Of a stretch of 64,000 nt of DNA, positions 46,661-54,325 are shown piece after piece. The stretch is from an uncultured Christensenellaceae bacterium (GTDB taxonomy: Bacteria; Bacillota; Clostridia; Christensenellales; UBA3700). The stretch covers positions 62,001 to 126,000 of the forward strand of contig CALWKW010000004.1 of the NCBI GenBank assembly GCA_944381365.1, given 5' to 3'. The translations under genes and the position numbers were made by a program. The first letter of the stretch is position 1. Each line of letters begins with the position of its first letter. Below the pieces are notes generated by a model, which worked only from the letters and a program-made list of their open reading frames with translations, had not been told where the DNA came from and searched no databases.

Positions 46661-47542
46661 ATTAAAATAAAGACAAGCGGACAAATCATAAAAGGAATAG
46701 GCGGTGTATATACCGTACTTACAAAAGAGGGCGAAATAGTCAAGTGTTTTCCAAGAGGAAAGCTCAAAGCAAACGGCGAACTCTTTATCGGAGATATTGT
46801 CAATATTCTTTTGGATAAAGAGGGTATTATAGAGAGCATAGAGCCTAGAAAGACTCAGCTTGTCAGACCTTTTGTGAGCAATATGGACTGTATAGTAATA
46901 GTATTGGCTCCTATACCAAAACCTGATATGATGCTTGTCGACAAACTTATAATCGGAGCTACGGAAAACGGCATATATCCCATAATTTGTATCAATAAAG
47001 CGGATTTGGAGGGTGCGGACAAAGTGGCTCAGGATGTGGCAAATGACTATAAGGATGAAGCAGATATACTTGTAATATCCACTCAGACAAATCAAGGAAT
47101 AGATTTGTTGAGAGAAAAAATAAGAGGTAAATATGTCTGTCTTGCCGGTCAATCTGCTGTGGGAAAATCTTCTCTTATAAATTGTATTTTAGGTCATAAT
47201 AAGCAGGAGACGGGAGATTTGAGCAAAAAAGGCGACAGGGGAAAGAATACGACAAGGCATATCGAGATAATAATGCTCGATGACGGTACAAAAATCGCAG
47301 ATACTTGCGGATTCAATAAATTAGAACTTCCTTTGTTTGATCCTTCGAGATTATCTTCGTATTATACAGACTTTGACGAATATGCACAAAATTGCAAGTT
47401 CAGAGGCTGCAATCATTATAAAGAAAGCGATTGTGCGGTAAAAAAAGCCGTAGAGGATGGCAAAATCGCACAGAGCAGATATGACAGATATATACAGCTT
47501 TTTGCTCATATAGAAAAAAGATGGAACAATAGGTATAATTGA
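46661..47542 (+). CDS. rsgA: ribosome small-subunit GTPase RsgA, apparent ATT start
   Basis: Circularly permuted GTPase that helps mature the 30S subunit. 293 residues: N-terminal OB fold (about 1-65, GQIIKGIGGVYTVLT), G4 NKADLE, P-loop LAGQSAVGKSSLIN (about 162-175), G3 DTCGF, and a C-terminal zinc site (CKFRGCNHYKESDC). The frame is open from 46610, but no ATG, GTG or TTG occurs before 46811, which would delete the whole OB fold. An ATT at 46661 sits 6 nt after AAGGAG at the expected N-terminus, so ATT is the likely start (a base-calling error is the alternative). Stop TGA lies inside palindrome copy 5. Confidence 0.85.
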   Translation: MKIKTSGQIIKGIGGVYTVLTKEGEIVKCFPRGKLKANGELFIGDIVNILLDKEGIIESIEPRKTQLVRPFVSNMDCIVIVLAPIPKPDMMLVDKLIIGATENGIYPIICINKADLEGADKVAQDVANDYKDEADILVISTQTNQGIDLLREKIRGKYVCLAGQSAVGKSSLINCILGHNKQETGDLSKKGDRGKNTTRHIEIIMLDDGTKIADTCGFNKLELPLFDPSRLSSYYTDFDEYAQNCKFRGCNHYKESDCAVKKAVEDGKIAQSRYDRYIQLFAHIEKRWNNRYN

Positions 47543-47553
47543 ACATTGTTCAA
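47539..47553. repeat. palindrome family copy 5, over the rsgA stop codon
   Basis: Perfect TTGAACATTGTTCAA (8-bp arms with flanking A/T). The rsgA stop TGA is bases 2-4 of the element. Confidence 0.85.
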
Positions 47554-47742
47554 TATTGTGTATCTAATGCAAATATATGCTTTAGAAATTTATAGATTTT
47601 GTGTTCTTAAAATAAATTATCTACTTTTTATCGAATATAGGTCTATAAAAACACAAAGGATACATATAGATATCAAAAAATATTAAAATTTGTATAGATA
47701 ATAAAACAAAAAACATACATAAATACTTTAACGGAGAGAAAA

Positions 47743-48429
47743 ATGGAAATGATGATTTCACCGTCAATATTATCGGCGGATTTTGCAAAAATGGGCGAAG
47801 ATGTGGCAAAGCTCAAAGAATGGGGAGCTGATTGGGTACATTGCGATGTAATGGACGGATTGTTTTGTCCTAATATCACATTCGGTATTCCAATGATAAA
47901 AGCTATAAGAAAATATACAGAACTTCCTTTGGATGTGCATCTTATGATTATGCGTCCCGAAAGATATGTAGACAAATTTTTGGATGCAGGTGCCGATATT
48001 ATTACATTCCATCCCGAAAGCAGTGAAGATGTCGAAGGAATAATAGACAATGTGCATAGAAATGGCAAAAAAGTAGGATTGGTGCTCAATCCCAATATAC
48101 CCGTAGGCGAAATTGCACAATATATCGATATGATTGATCTTGTAATGCTCATGGGCGTATATCCCGGTTTTTCTGCACAAAAATTTATCCCTGATACTAT
48201 GCAAAAGATAAGCGATTTGAAGGCTTTGATAGGGGATAGAAAAGTGATGATAGAGTTTGATGGCGGCGTAAGTGTCGACAATATTGCCGAGATGCAGGAA
48301 AGAGGCGTGAATGTCGCAGTAAGCGGTAGTTATGTTTTTGGAGCAAAGAATCCTAAAGAGGCGATATCTTTTCTAAAAAATCGCAAAAAACTTGACGATT
48401 ATATAAAAGAATATAAGCCTTTTAGTTAA
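47743..48429 (+). CDS. rpe: ribulose-phosphate 3-epimerase
   Basis: Interconverts ribulose 5-phosphate and xylulose 5-phosphate. 228 residues, TIM barrel: SPSILSADFAKMGED, HCDVMDGLFCPNITFG (metal His/Asp), LDVHLMI, MGVYPGFSAQKF and EFDGGVSVDNI. ATG after GGAGAG. It follows rsgA as in Bacillus. Confidence 0.96.
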   Translation: MEMMISPSILSADFAKMGEDVAKLKEWGADWVHCDVMDGLFCPNITFGIPMIKAIRKYTELPLDVHLMIMRPERYVDKFLDAGADIITFHPESSEDVEGIIDNVHRNGKKVGLVLNPNIPVGEIAQYIDMIDLVMLMGVYPGFSAQKFIPDTMQKISDLKALIGDRKVMIEFDGGVSVDNIAEMQERGVNVAVSGSYVFGAKNPKEAISFLKNRKKLDDYIKEYKPFS

Positions 48430-48483
48430 GTTTTGAGAAATTGTAGAAAAAATTTTTCTTTGATTTTAATATTGTTTTAAAAA

Positions 48484-48510
48484 AGCGTGCCATTTGGGCA
48501 CGCTCTTTTT
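48484..48510 (+). terminator. rpe terminator
   Basis: 8-bp GC-rich stem agcgtgcc/ggcacgct, 5-nt loop, then CTTTTT. Confidence 0.88.
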
Positions 48511-48578
48511 GAAGATTTTTTTGCCGAATAAATTTTTGTAATTTGCTTTTAAGAATGATTTTGTGAAAAGATAAGTGA

Positions 48579-48608
48579 GTAACATTGTCTTTGCTCTTTT
48601 CATATATT
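48579..48608 (+). promoter_or_regulatory. possible sigma-E-type promoter of spoVM
   Basis: GTAACATT (48579-48586), 14-nt spacer, CATATATT (48601-48608) resembles the sigma-E consensus (GTCATATT / CATACAAT); spoVM is under sigma-E in Bacillus. Weak match. Confidence 0.35.
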
Positions 48609-48632
48609 GCAGTAGAGTAAAGGAGGTATAAC

Positions 48633-48707
48633 ATGAAAATAATTTGTATCAATCCACCCAAATTCGTAAAAGCAATATTGAGAGTGTTTGCAAGAAAAAG
48701 CCGTTAA
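48633..48707 (+). CDS. spoVM: spore morphogenesis peptide SpoVM
   Basis: A 24-residue amphipathic peptide, too short for usual gene finders, with an excellent AAGGAGG site. It aligns without gaps to Bacillus SpoVM and keeps Ile6, Pro9, Lys10, Phe11, Ile15 and Arg17. SpoVM binds the curved forespore membrane and anchors SpoIVA, starting coat assembly. Its place between rpe and rpmB is exactly the Bacillus order. It is two residues shorter than in Bacillus. Confidence 0.87.
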   Translation: MKIICINPPKFVKAILRVFARKSR

Positions 48708-48784
48708 GTTATGTCAAAAAATATAGGAGAGTAAATAAAAAATCAATATAAAAATCATTATATAAGTTTATTATTTATATTTTG

Positions 48785-48826
48785 GCATAAAAAAACACTC
48801 TGCATTGCAGAGTGTAATTTTTTTAA
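48785..48826 (-). terminator. rpmB terminator (probably bidirectional)
   Basis: 9-bp stem acactctgc/gcagagtgt with 3-nt loop; A run on the left (T run for the minus strand) and T run on the right. It also would stop the spoVM transcript. Confidence 0.85.
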
Positions 48827-48839
48827 ATTTACCGTGCGA

Positions 48840-49031
48840 TTATGCTCTTTCAACAGCACCGCTACGCAAACATCTGGTGCATACATACAAACTTTGGGTA
48901 GAACCGTTGTTGTTTACTACCTTAACCTTTTGCACATTTGCGCCCCAGCTTTTTCTATACTTACGGTTGGAGTGGCTAACCTTGTTTCCGCTTTGTTGTC
49001 CTTTACCACAGATAGCACATACCTTTGACAT
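48840..49031 (-). CDS. rpmB: 50S ribosomal protein L28
   Basis: 63 residues, ATG after GGAGG. MSKVCAICGKG, VSHSNRKYRKSWGANVQKV and YVCTRCLRSG are the L28 pattern; the CxxC pairs make this the zinc-binding (C+) form. It points against the surrounding genes, as rpmB does in Bacillus next to spoVM/yloU. Confidence 0.95.
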   Translation of the reverse strand: MSKVCAICGKGQQSGNKVSHSNRKYRKSWGANVQKVKVVNNNGSTQSLYVCTRCLRSGAVERA

Positions 49032-49184
49032 TGTCGTTACCTCCATACAAATCTTGCCTATCTATAATAGCACTCAATTTTTTAAATTGCAAGAAAAAAA
49101 CGATACTTTTTTTATAATTTTGTGATTTTTTTATTTATTTTACACATAACTTTATAATAATAATTTTAAAATAATAAAAAACAC

Positions 49185-49213
49185 TTGCATATAGCATAAG
49201 TTTTTGATAAAAT
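49185..49213 (+). promoter_or_regulatory. yloU promoter, predicts a leaderless mRNA
   Basis: TTGCAT (49185-49190), 17-nt spacer, TAAAAT (49208-49213), then 8 nt to the ATG and no Shine-Dalgarno. Confidence 0.6.
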
Positions 49214-49221
49214 TCTAATAT

Positions 49222-49572
49222 ATGGCAGTTAAGACATCAAATTATTATGGAAGAATAATTATTACTGACAAAGCCATATCTATGGTGGCTCATTTTGCGG
49301 CTGCGGATTGTTATGGCGTAGTCGATCTGGTGTCACGCAAATTAAGTGACAGTATCAGTGAATTTTTCAACAAAACCCCTTCAGGTAAGGGTGTTAAGAT
49401 TGTCACGCTTAAAAATAAGATTAATATTGAACTTTTTGTCGTTCTCAGAGAGGGTGTTAATATCAATGCTGTAAGTGATTCTATAAAAAATACAGTTAAG
49501 TATAATGTAGAAACTTACACAGGTATGCGTGTTGACAATATTATTGTCAATGTTGTGGGAGTAAAAGTTTAA
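49222..49572 (+). CDS. yloU: Asp23/YloU family protein
   Basis: 116 residues. Small alpha/beta protein of the Asp23/Gls24/AmaP family (GRIIITDKAISMVAHFAAADCYGVV; closing VDNIIVNVVGVKV). Family members are linked to envelope stress and sit next to the fatty-acid kinase gene, as here (12-nt gap to fakA). Exact function unknown. No ribosome site; see the leaderless promoter just upstream. Confidence 0.9.
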   Translation: MAVKTSNYYGRIIITDKAISMVAHFAAADCYGVVDLVSRKLSDSISEFFNKTPSGKGVKIVTLKNKINIELFVVLREGVNINAVSDSIKNTVKYNVETYTGMRVDNIIVNVVGVKV

Positions 49573-49584
49573 TCGGAGAAATAA

Positions 49585-51219
49585 ATGAAGGTTTTAGATA
49601 GTGCCAAGATATTGGAAATGATAGATGGCGGATACCGCTATCTTAAAGCTAATAAAAATACTGTTGACGCACTGAATGTTTTCCCTGTTCCGGACGGAGA
49701 TACGGGTACGAATATGTCTCTTACGATGGCTTCGGCTGTCAAGGAAGTCAGAGCTGTTCAGACTGACGATATCAGTGATATACTTACCGCATACTCAAGA
49801 GGTGCATTGAAGGGTGCGAGAGGAAATTCAGGCGTTATTTTATCGCAGATTATAAAGGGACTTGCTGTGGTATTGTCTGACGAAAAGACTATCACCACCA
49901 AAGCATTTGCAAAGGCATTAGGATATGCCAGAGAAGTGGCATACAATGCTGTTACAAAACCCAAAGAAGGCACCGTACTTACGGTAATTCGTTATATGGC
50001 GGAAAATGCTCCCGCTTTGGCGAGCAAAAACGCATCTTTTATTAATTTTTTTGATCAGCTTATCAGTAAAGGCGAAGAAATTTTGCAAAAGACGCCCGAT
50101 ATGTTGCCTGTACTCAAACAAGCAGGTGTAGTAGATGCTGGCGGTAAAGGTCTTTTGTGTGTATTCCAAGGCTACTATAATGTTTTGGCAGGTGTAGAAA
50201 TCCCTGAAGAAATAGCTTCAGACGAATCAGTAGTGGTTCCTACTCCTCCATTGGATGCTTTTGGAAATGACGAGCATGACCTTGAAAATATCAAATATGC
50301 TTATTGTACTGAGTATTTTGTAATAAATCTTAAAAAGCATGTCACGGAAGAAGATGTAGAAAAGTTGAGAGATAAGCTTATGGCGATTGGCGATTGCGTA
50401 ATCGTTATCGGCGATGTATCCTTGATAAAGGTCCATGTCCATACCAATCAGCCCAACAAAGCTTTGTATCACGCTCTTCAACTTGGCGAGCTCGATAAGG
50501 TAAAGATTGAAAATATGCTCGAGCAGCACAGAGCTTTGGTAAAAGCCAAGGAAGAATCCAAAAAAGAAATAGGTCTTATATCTATCTGTGCCGGAGACGG
50601 AATTGCCAATATCTTCAAAGATCTTATGATTGACGAAGTTATCGAAGGCGGACAGACAATGAATCCCAGCGTAGAGGATATTCTTAATGCGGTAGAGAAG
50701 ATAAATTCTGACAATATCATTATTTTGCCAAACAACAAGAATATCATAATGGCTGCTGAAAAAGTAAAAGAATTGACTCAGAAAAAAGTATATGTAGTGC
50801 CTACAAAGGAAGTAGCTCAGGGTATAAGAGCGGCTTTTGCTTATGACGCAAACAAATCTGTCGAAGAAAATGTAAGCGAAATGATAGCTTCTTATGAGGA
50901 TTTGAAGTGTGGCGAAGTCACAAATGCCGTAAGAAATACATCTCTTGACGGATTTGATATCAAAGAAGGCGATATTATCGGTCTTGACGGGAAAACCATT
51001 ATTGCCGATTCTAAGAGTGTAGAAGAGACAGCTCTTGCAGTCGTAGATAAGCTTGTGGACGAATGGAGTGAAGTAATCACTTTGTATTACGGCGAAGGCG
51101 TAAGCAAGGAAGAAACAGAAAAGCTTGTCGCAAAATTAAAAGAAAAATACGAAGATTTTGATATAGTAAGCTATTATGGCGGTCAGCCTCACTACTATTA
51201 TCTTATATCTATCGAATAA
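49585..51219 (+). CDS. fakA: fatty acid kinase FakA (YloV)
   Basis: 544 residues. N-terminal DhaL-type ATP-binding domain (about 1-200) with NVFPVPDGDTGTNMSLTM (Mg-binding aspartates), SRGALKGARGNSGVILSQ and VVDAGGKGLL; middle domain and C-terminal DegV-like domain (about 320-544). FakA phosphorylates fatty acids carried by FakB proteins for phospholipid synthesis. No fakB is in the window. ATG after CGGAG. Confidence 0.93.
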   Translation: MKVLDSAKILEMIDGGYRYLKANKNTVDALNVFPVPDGDTGTNMSLTMASAVKEVRAVQTDDISDILTAYSRGALKGARGNSGVILSQIIKGLAVVLSDEKTITTKAFAKALGYAREVAYNAVTKPKEGTVLTVIRYMAENAPALASKNASFINFFDQLISKGEEILQKTPDMLPVLKQAGVVDAGGKGLLCVFQGYYNVLAGVEIPEEIASDESVVVPTPPLDAFGNDEHDLENIKYAYCTEYFVINLKKHVTEEDVEKLRDKLMAIGDCVIVIGDVSLIKVHVHTNQPNKALYHALQLGELDKVKIENMLEQHRALVKAKEESKKEIGLISICAGDGIANIFKDLMIDEVIEGGQTMNPSVEDILNAVEKINSDNIIILPNNKNIIMAAEKVKELTQKKVYVVPTKEVAQGIRAAFAYDANKSVEENVSEMIASYEDLKCGEVTNAVRNTSLDGFDIKEGDIIGLDGKTIIADSKSVEETALAVVDKLVDEWSEVITLYYGEGVSKEETEKLVAKLKEKYEDFDIVSYYGGQPHYYYLISIE

Positions 51220-51250
51220 ATAAATTATTAATATTATAGTTTTAAGACCA

Positions 51251-51277
51251 AAAGCCCGCAAATGCGGGCTTTTTTAT
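51251..51277 (+). terminator. fakA terminator
   Basis: 8-bp stem agcccgca/tgcgggct, tight loop, then TTTTTT. Confidence 0.9.
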
Positions 51278-51450
51278 ATGAAAAAATGTTTTTATGCCGA
51301 TATTCTATAAAGCTTTTGTATTTATACTTTCTGACTTAATGAAATTAATACAAATTTTATCAATTAGTGAATGATAAATGATGAGCTCAAAATAATATGC
51401 TTGATAAATTATATATTTTCAATAATCTGATATAAAATATCTGATAGCTA

Positions 51451-51465
51451 TTGAACAATGTTCAA
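51451..51465. repeat. palindrome family copy 6
   Basis: Perfect TTGAACAATGTTCAA, the same element with A at the centre; flanking A/T extend it by one pair. Confidence 0.85.
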
Positions 51466-51726
51466 TTAATATGAACTAAGATTTTGCTGTCCTCCTTATT
51501 ATCATATTCTCTTTGAGTTTTATTTGAAAAGGTAGCAAATAAGGCGATGATATTGATATATATTTTAATAAAATTAAAATAAATGTCTTTTTTAGGTTTG
51601 CTTGGATTTAATCTTTTGATTGCACTTTATTGGTAATTACTGATTAGTAGTTTATTAATGATATGTTGGATAAAAAATCATGTGGCTTTTTAAATAAAAC
51701 GAGCATTTAATATAATTTTTAGCATA

Positions 51727-51741
51727 TTGAACGATGTTCAA
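51727..51741. repeat. palindrome family copy 7
   Basis: TTGAACGATGTTCAA, one mismatch to the core. Confidence 0.75.
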
Positions 51742-51942
51742 ATATCAAATAATCGAACATAAATAAGAGAATATGATTTGAAACGATGTGATAGAAGATT
51801 ATAGAAGTTTTAGTTTAAAGAATTTTTGATTAATAATTGCAAATAGCTTCAACTTATTTTAAAGGCGTAGTTTACTTGACGATAAAATTGATTTTATGAG
51901 CATATTTGCGTAATTTTTGAAAACAAGCAAAAAAATATATAC

Positions 51943-51972
51943 TTGACTATATACACTTAGGGGATATATAAT
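51943..51972 (+). promoter_or_regulatory. recG promoter, predicts a leaderless mRNA
   Basis: TTGACT (51943-51948), 18-nt spacer, TATAAT (51967-51972), then 6 nt to ATG. Confidence 0.7.
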
Positions 51973-51978
51973 TTTTGT

Positions 51979-53970
51979 ATGGAACTTATCGATGTAAAGG
52001 GTGTAGGCACCAAGACACTAGAAAAACTTGAAAAAATCGGAATATCCAGCGTAAGAGATGCTGTGTATTTTTATCCCAAATTTTATTGGGATATGACAAA
52101 GGAGACAAATCTCGAGAAGATAGAAAGCGGAGATTATGTACTTCTAAAAGGCAATCTTACTGCTATAAGCGGACTTATAAGAGTAAAGAGAGGTCTCACA
52201 TTTTGCACTGCCACACTCAATACTCAGAACAAGAAAATCAAGCTTACTTGGTTTAATTCTCCTTTTGTGCTTTCGCTTATCAAACAAGATTGCGAATTTT
52301 TGTTTTGGGGCAAAGCAAATTTAAAAGGCAAAAAAATAGAAATGTCAAATCCCAGCTTTGAAAAGGCTGAGGAAAACAAAAGATTGCAAGGCATTGTGCC
52401 TATCTATCCGTTAAAAGATGCCGTAGGACAACAGCTCTTCAGAAATATAGTGGCAAAGTGCCTTGAAAATTACAAGGCAGTGAGTAGGCTTGACGATTTT
52501 GCGGATATGACGCTTGACGAGGCTTTGAGAATTTTGCACAATCCCGTGGAGATGAGCGATTGCAACAAAGCTCGAAGAAGAATTGCCTTGGAAGAGCTTG
52601 TCTATCAGATTATTGCTTATCGTATCATAAAAAACAACAGCGACAACAAAAAGCCATATCCTTATACGGCAAATTTCGATGACATAAGCCAGGCGATAGA
52701 AGAATTGCCATATAGGCTTACTCCTTCCCAGCAAAAGGCTATTGAAGAAATTGTCGAAGATCTCAAAGGTGAAAGACATACAAACAGAATGCTTATGGGC
52801 GATGTGGGTTCAGGCAAAACGGTTGTTGCTTTGTTGTCTTGTCTTTTTGCAAAAAAATCAGGCAAACAATGTGCTTTTATGGCACCCACAGAAATTCTTG
52901 CCCGACAGCATTTCAGGACGGCAAAAACTTTGTTTTTGAATTCTTTAAATACCGAGCTTATTACATCTTCTACTCCTGCTTCAGAAAAGAAAAGAATTAT
53001 CGAAAGTCTCAAAAAAGGAGAAGTGGATTTGATAATTGGCACGCATGCCGTGCTCAACGATAAAGTTCAGTTTGTAAATCTCGGTCTTATCGTTATAGAT
53101 GAATTGCACAGATTCGGCGTAAGACAAAAAAGCAAGCTCGAAGACAAGTCAATCGGTGTAGATGTAATAGTCATGAGTGCCACTCCTATCCCGAGAGCTT
53201 TGGCATTGTCATTTTATGGCGATCTCGATATGTCTTCTCTCCAGCCTAGAGAGGGAACATACAACAATATATCCACATTTGTCATGGGGGACGATAAGCT
53301 CAAAGGACTTTATAAATTCATAAACGAAAGAGTATCTTATGGCGAGCAGGCATACATAGTATGCCCTTTGGTGGAAGACAGCGAAGGATTGGAAGTTTTC
53401 TCCGCAAAGATGCTTTATAAACAACTCATTAAAAAAGAGCTCAGCGAACTTAGAGTCGGACTCATATACGGAAGTATGAAAGATAAGGAAAAGAGCGAAA
53501 TCATGTCGAGATTTTATGCAGGAGATATCGATGTGCTTGTCGCTACTTCCGTAATCGAAGTAGGTATAGACAGTCAAAGAGCAAGCATAATGGCAGTCCT
53601 TAACAGCGACAGATTTGGCTTGGCGGCACTTCATCAGTTGAGAGGAAGAGTGGGCAGAAACCCCATGATAAAATCATATTGCTTTTTGCATACCTCTAAA
53701 GAGGGCGAAAATATCCGCCTTGATGCTTTAAAAGACAACAATGACGGACTAAAAATAGCAGAGATAGATGCCGATATAAGAGGCTATGGAGATTTCTTGG
53801 GAATTAATCAGAGCGGTGGCGGAAATCTCGGTATAAATATAAACAAAAAACTTATTGAAGAAAGCAAGAGAATAGCGGACGGATTGATGGAGCAGGGCGA
53901 TATCTATAACGAATATGACGAGATGCTTGCAAAATATTTATCCACTTTGAAGGGTATAAGCCTCAATTGA
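51979..53970 (+). CDS. recG: ATP-dependent DNA helicase RecG
   Basis: Remodels stalled forks and Holliday junctions. 663 residues. N-terminal wedge/OB domain (helix-hairpin-helix-like GVGTKTLEKLEKIGI, then DYVLLKGNL), Walker A MGDVGSGKTVVALL (about 272), a DELHRFG box where most RecG have DEQH (about 375), motifs TSVIEVGID and LHQLRGRVGRN, and a C-terminal TRG region. No Shine-Dalgarno; the start codon coincides with the predicted transcription start. Confidence 0.95.
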   Translation: MELIDVKGVGTKTLEKLEKIGISSVRDAVYFYPKFYWDMTKETNLEKIESGDYVLLKGNLTAISGLIRVKRGLTFCTATLNTQNKKIKLTWFNSPFVLSLIKQDCEFLFWGKANLKGKKIEMSNPSFEKAEENKRLQGIVPIYPLKDAVGQQLFRNIVAKCLENYKAVSRLDDFADMTLDEALRILHNPVEMSDCNKARRRIALEELVYQIIAYRIIKNNSDNKKPYPYTANFDDISQAIEELPYRLTPSQQKAIEEIVEDLKGERHTNRMLMGDVGSGKTVVALLSCLFAKKSGKQCAFMAPTEILARQHFRTAKTLFLNSLNTELITSSTPASEKKRIIESLKKGEVDLIIGTHAVLNDKVQFVNLGLIVIDELHRFGVRQKSKLEDKSIGVDVIVMSATPIPRALALSFYGDLDMSSLQPREGTYNNISTFVMGDDKLKGLYKFINERVSYGEQAYIVCPLVEDSEGLEVFSAKMLYKQLIKKELSELRVGLIYGSMKDKEKSEIMSRFYAGDIDVLVATSVIEVGIDSQRASIMAVLNSDRFGLAALHQLRGRVGRNPMIKSYCFLHTSKEGENIRLDALKDNNDGLKIAEIDADIRGYGDFLGINQSGGGNLGININKKLIEESKRIADGLMEQGDIYNEYDEMLAKYLSTLKGISLN

Positions 53971-54115
53971 TAAATTTTATGATTTATAAAAGATGTTGTT
54001 TTAAAGTATTAATGATTTAAGTATTTTGAAAAACAATATTATATTGATAAAAATATAAAAGCATTATAATGAATGTAGGCAAAATAAAGTTTTAAATAAT
54101 AGTCAAAGATTTAAG

Positions 54116-54142
54116 GATTATCCGTTGGGATAATCTTTTTTT
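54116..54142 (+). terminator. recG terminator
   Basis: 8-bp stem gattatcc/ggataatc, 4-nt loop GTTG, then TTTTTTT. Confidence 0.85.
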
Positions 54143-54246
54143 GTATGCAAATTTGTCTTATAATTGCATAAATATTCACTGTAAATGCAATTTTATGCAA
54201 AAATTTTAAAAAATTCAATTTTTTATAAAAAATTAAGAAAACATTC

Positions 54247-54276
54247 TAGACAAATAAGAAAATTTGGTATTATAAT
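54247..54276 (+). promoter_or_regulatory. his operon promoter
   Basis: TAGACA (54247-54252), 18-nt spacer, TATAAT (54271-54276); leader about 43 nt. Confidence 0.6.
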
Positions 54277-54325
54277 ATATTTAATTTATTTTTAATGTTT
54301 TGCGTGAATGCATACGGGTAGGTTT

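Larger units (their letters stand above)
51220..51978. other. 759-nt gene-free AT-rich region
   Basis: Between fakA and recG, where Bacillus has sdaAB-sdaAA. It contains the fakA terminator, palindrome copies 6 and 7 and the recG promoter. On the minus strand near 51487-51500 an AAGGAGG motif faces no open frame, which may be the trace of a lost gene. No open frame over 60 codons is present. Confidence 0.65.
53971..54325. other. spacer between recG and the his operon
   Basis: 355 nt: a recG-side terminator (54116-54142), the his promoter (54247-54276) and A/T-rich filler. No His-codon leader peptide or T-box seen. Confidence 0.6.
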
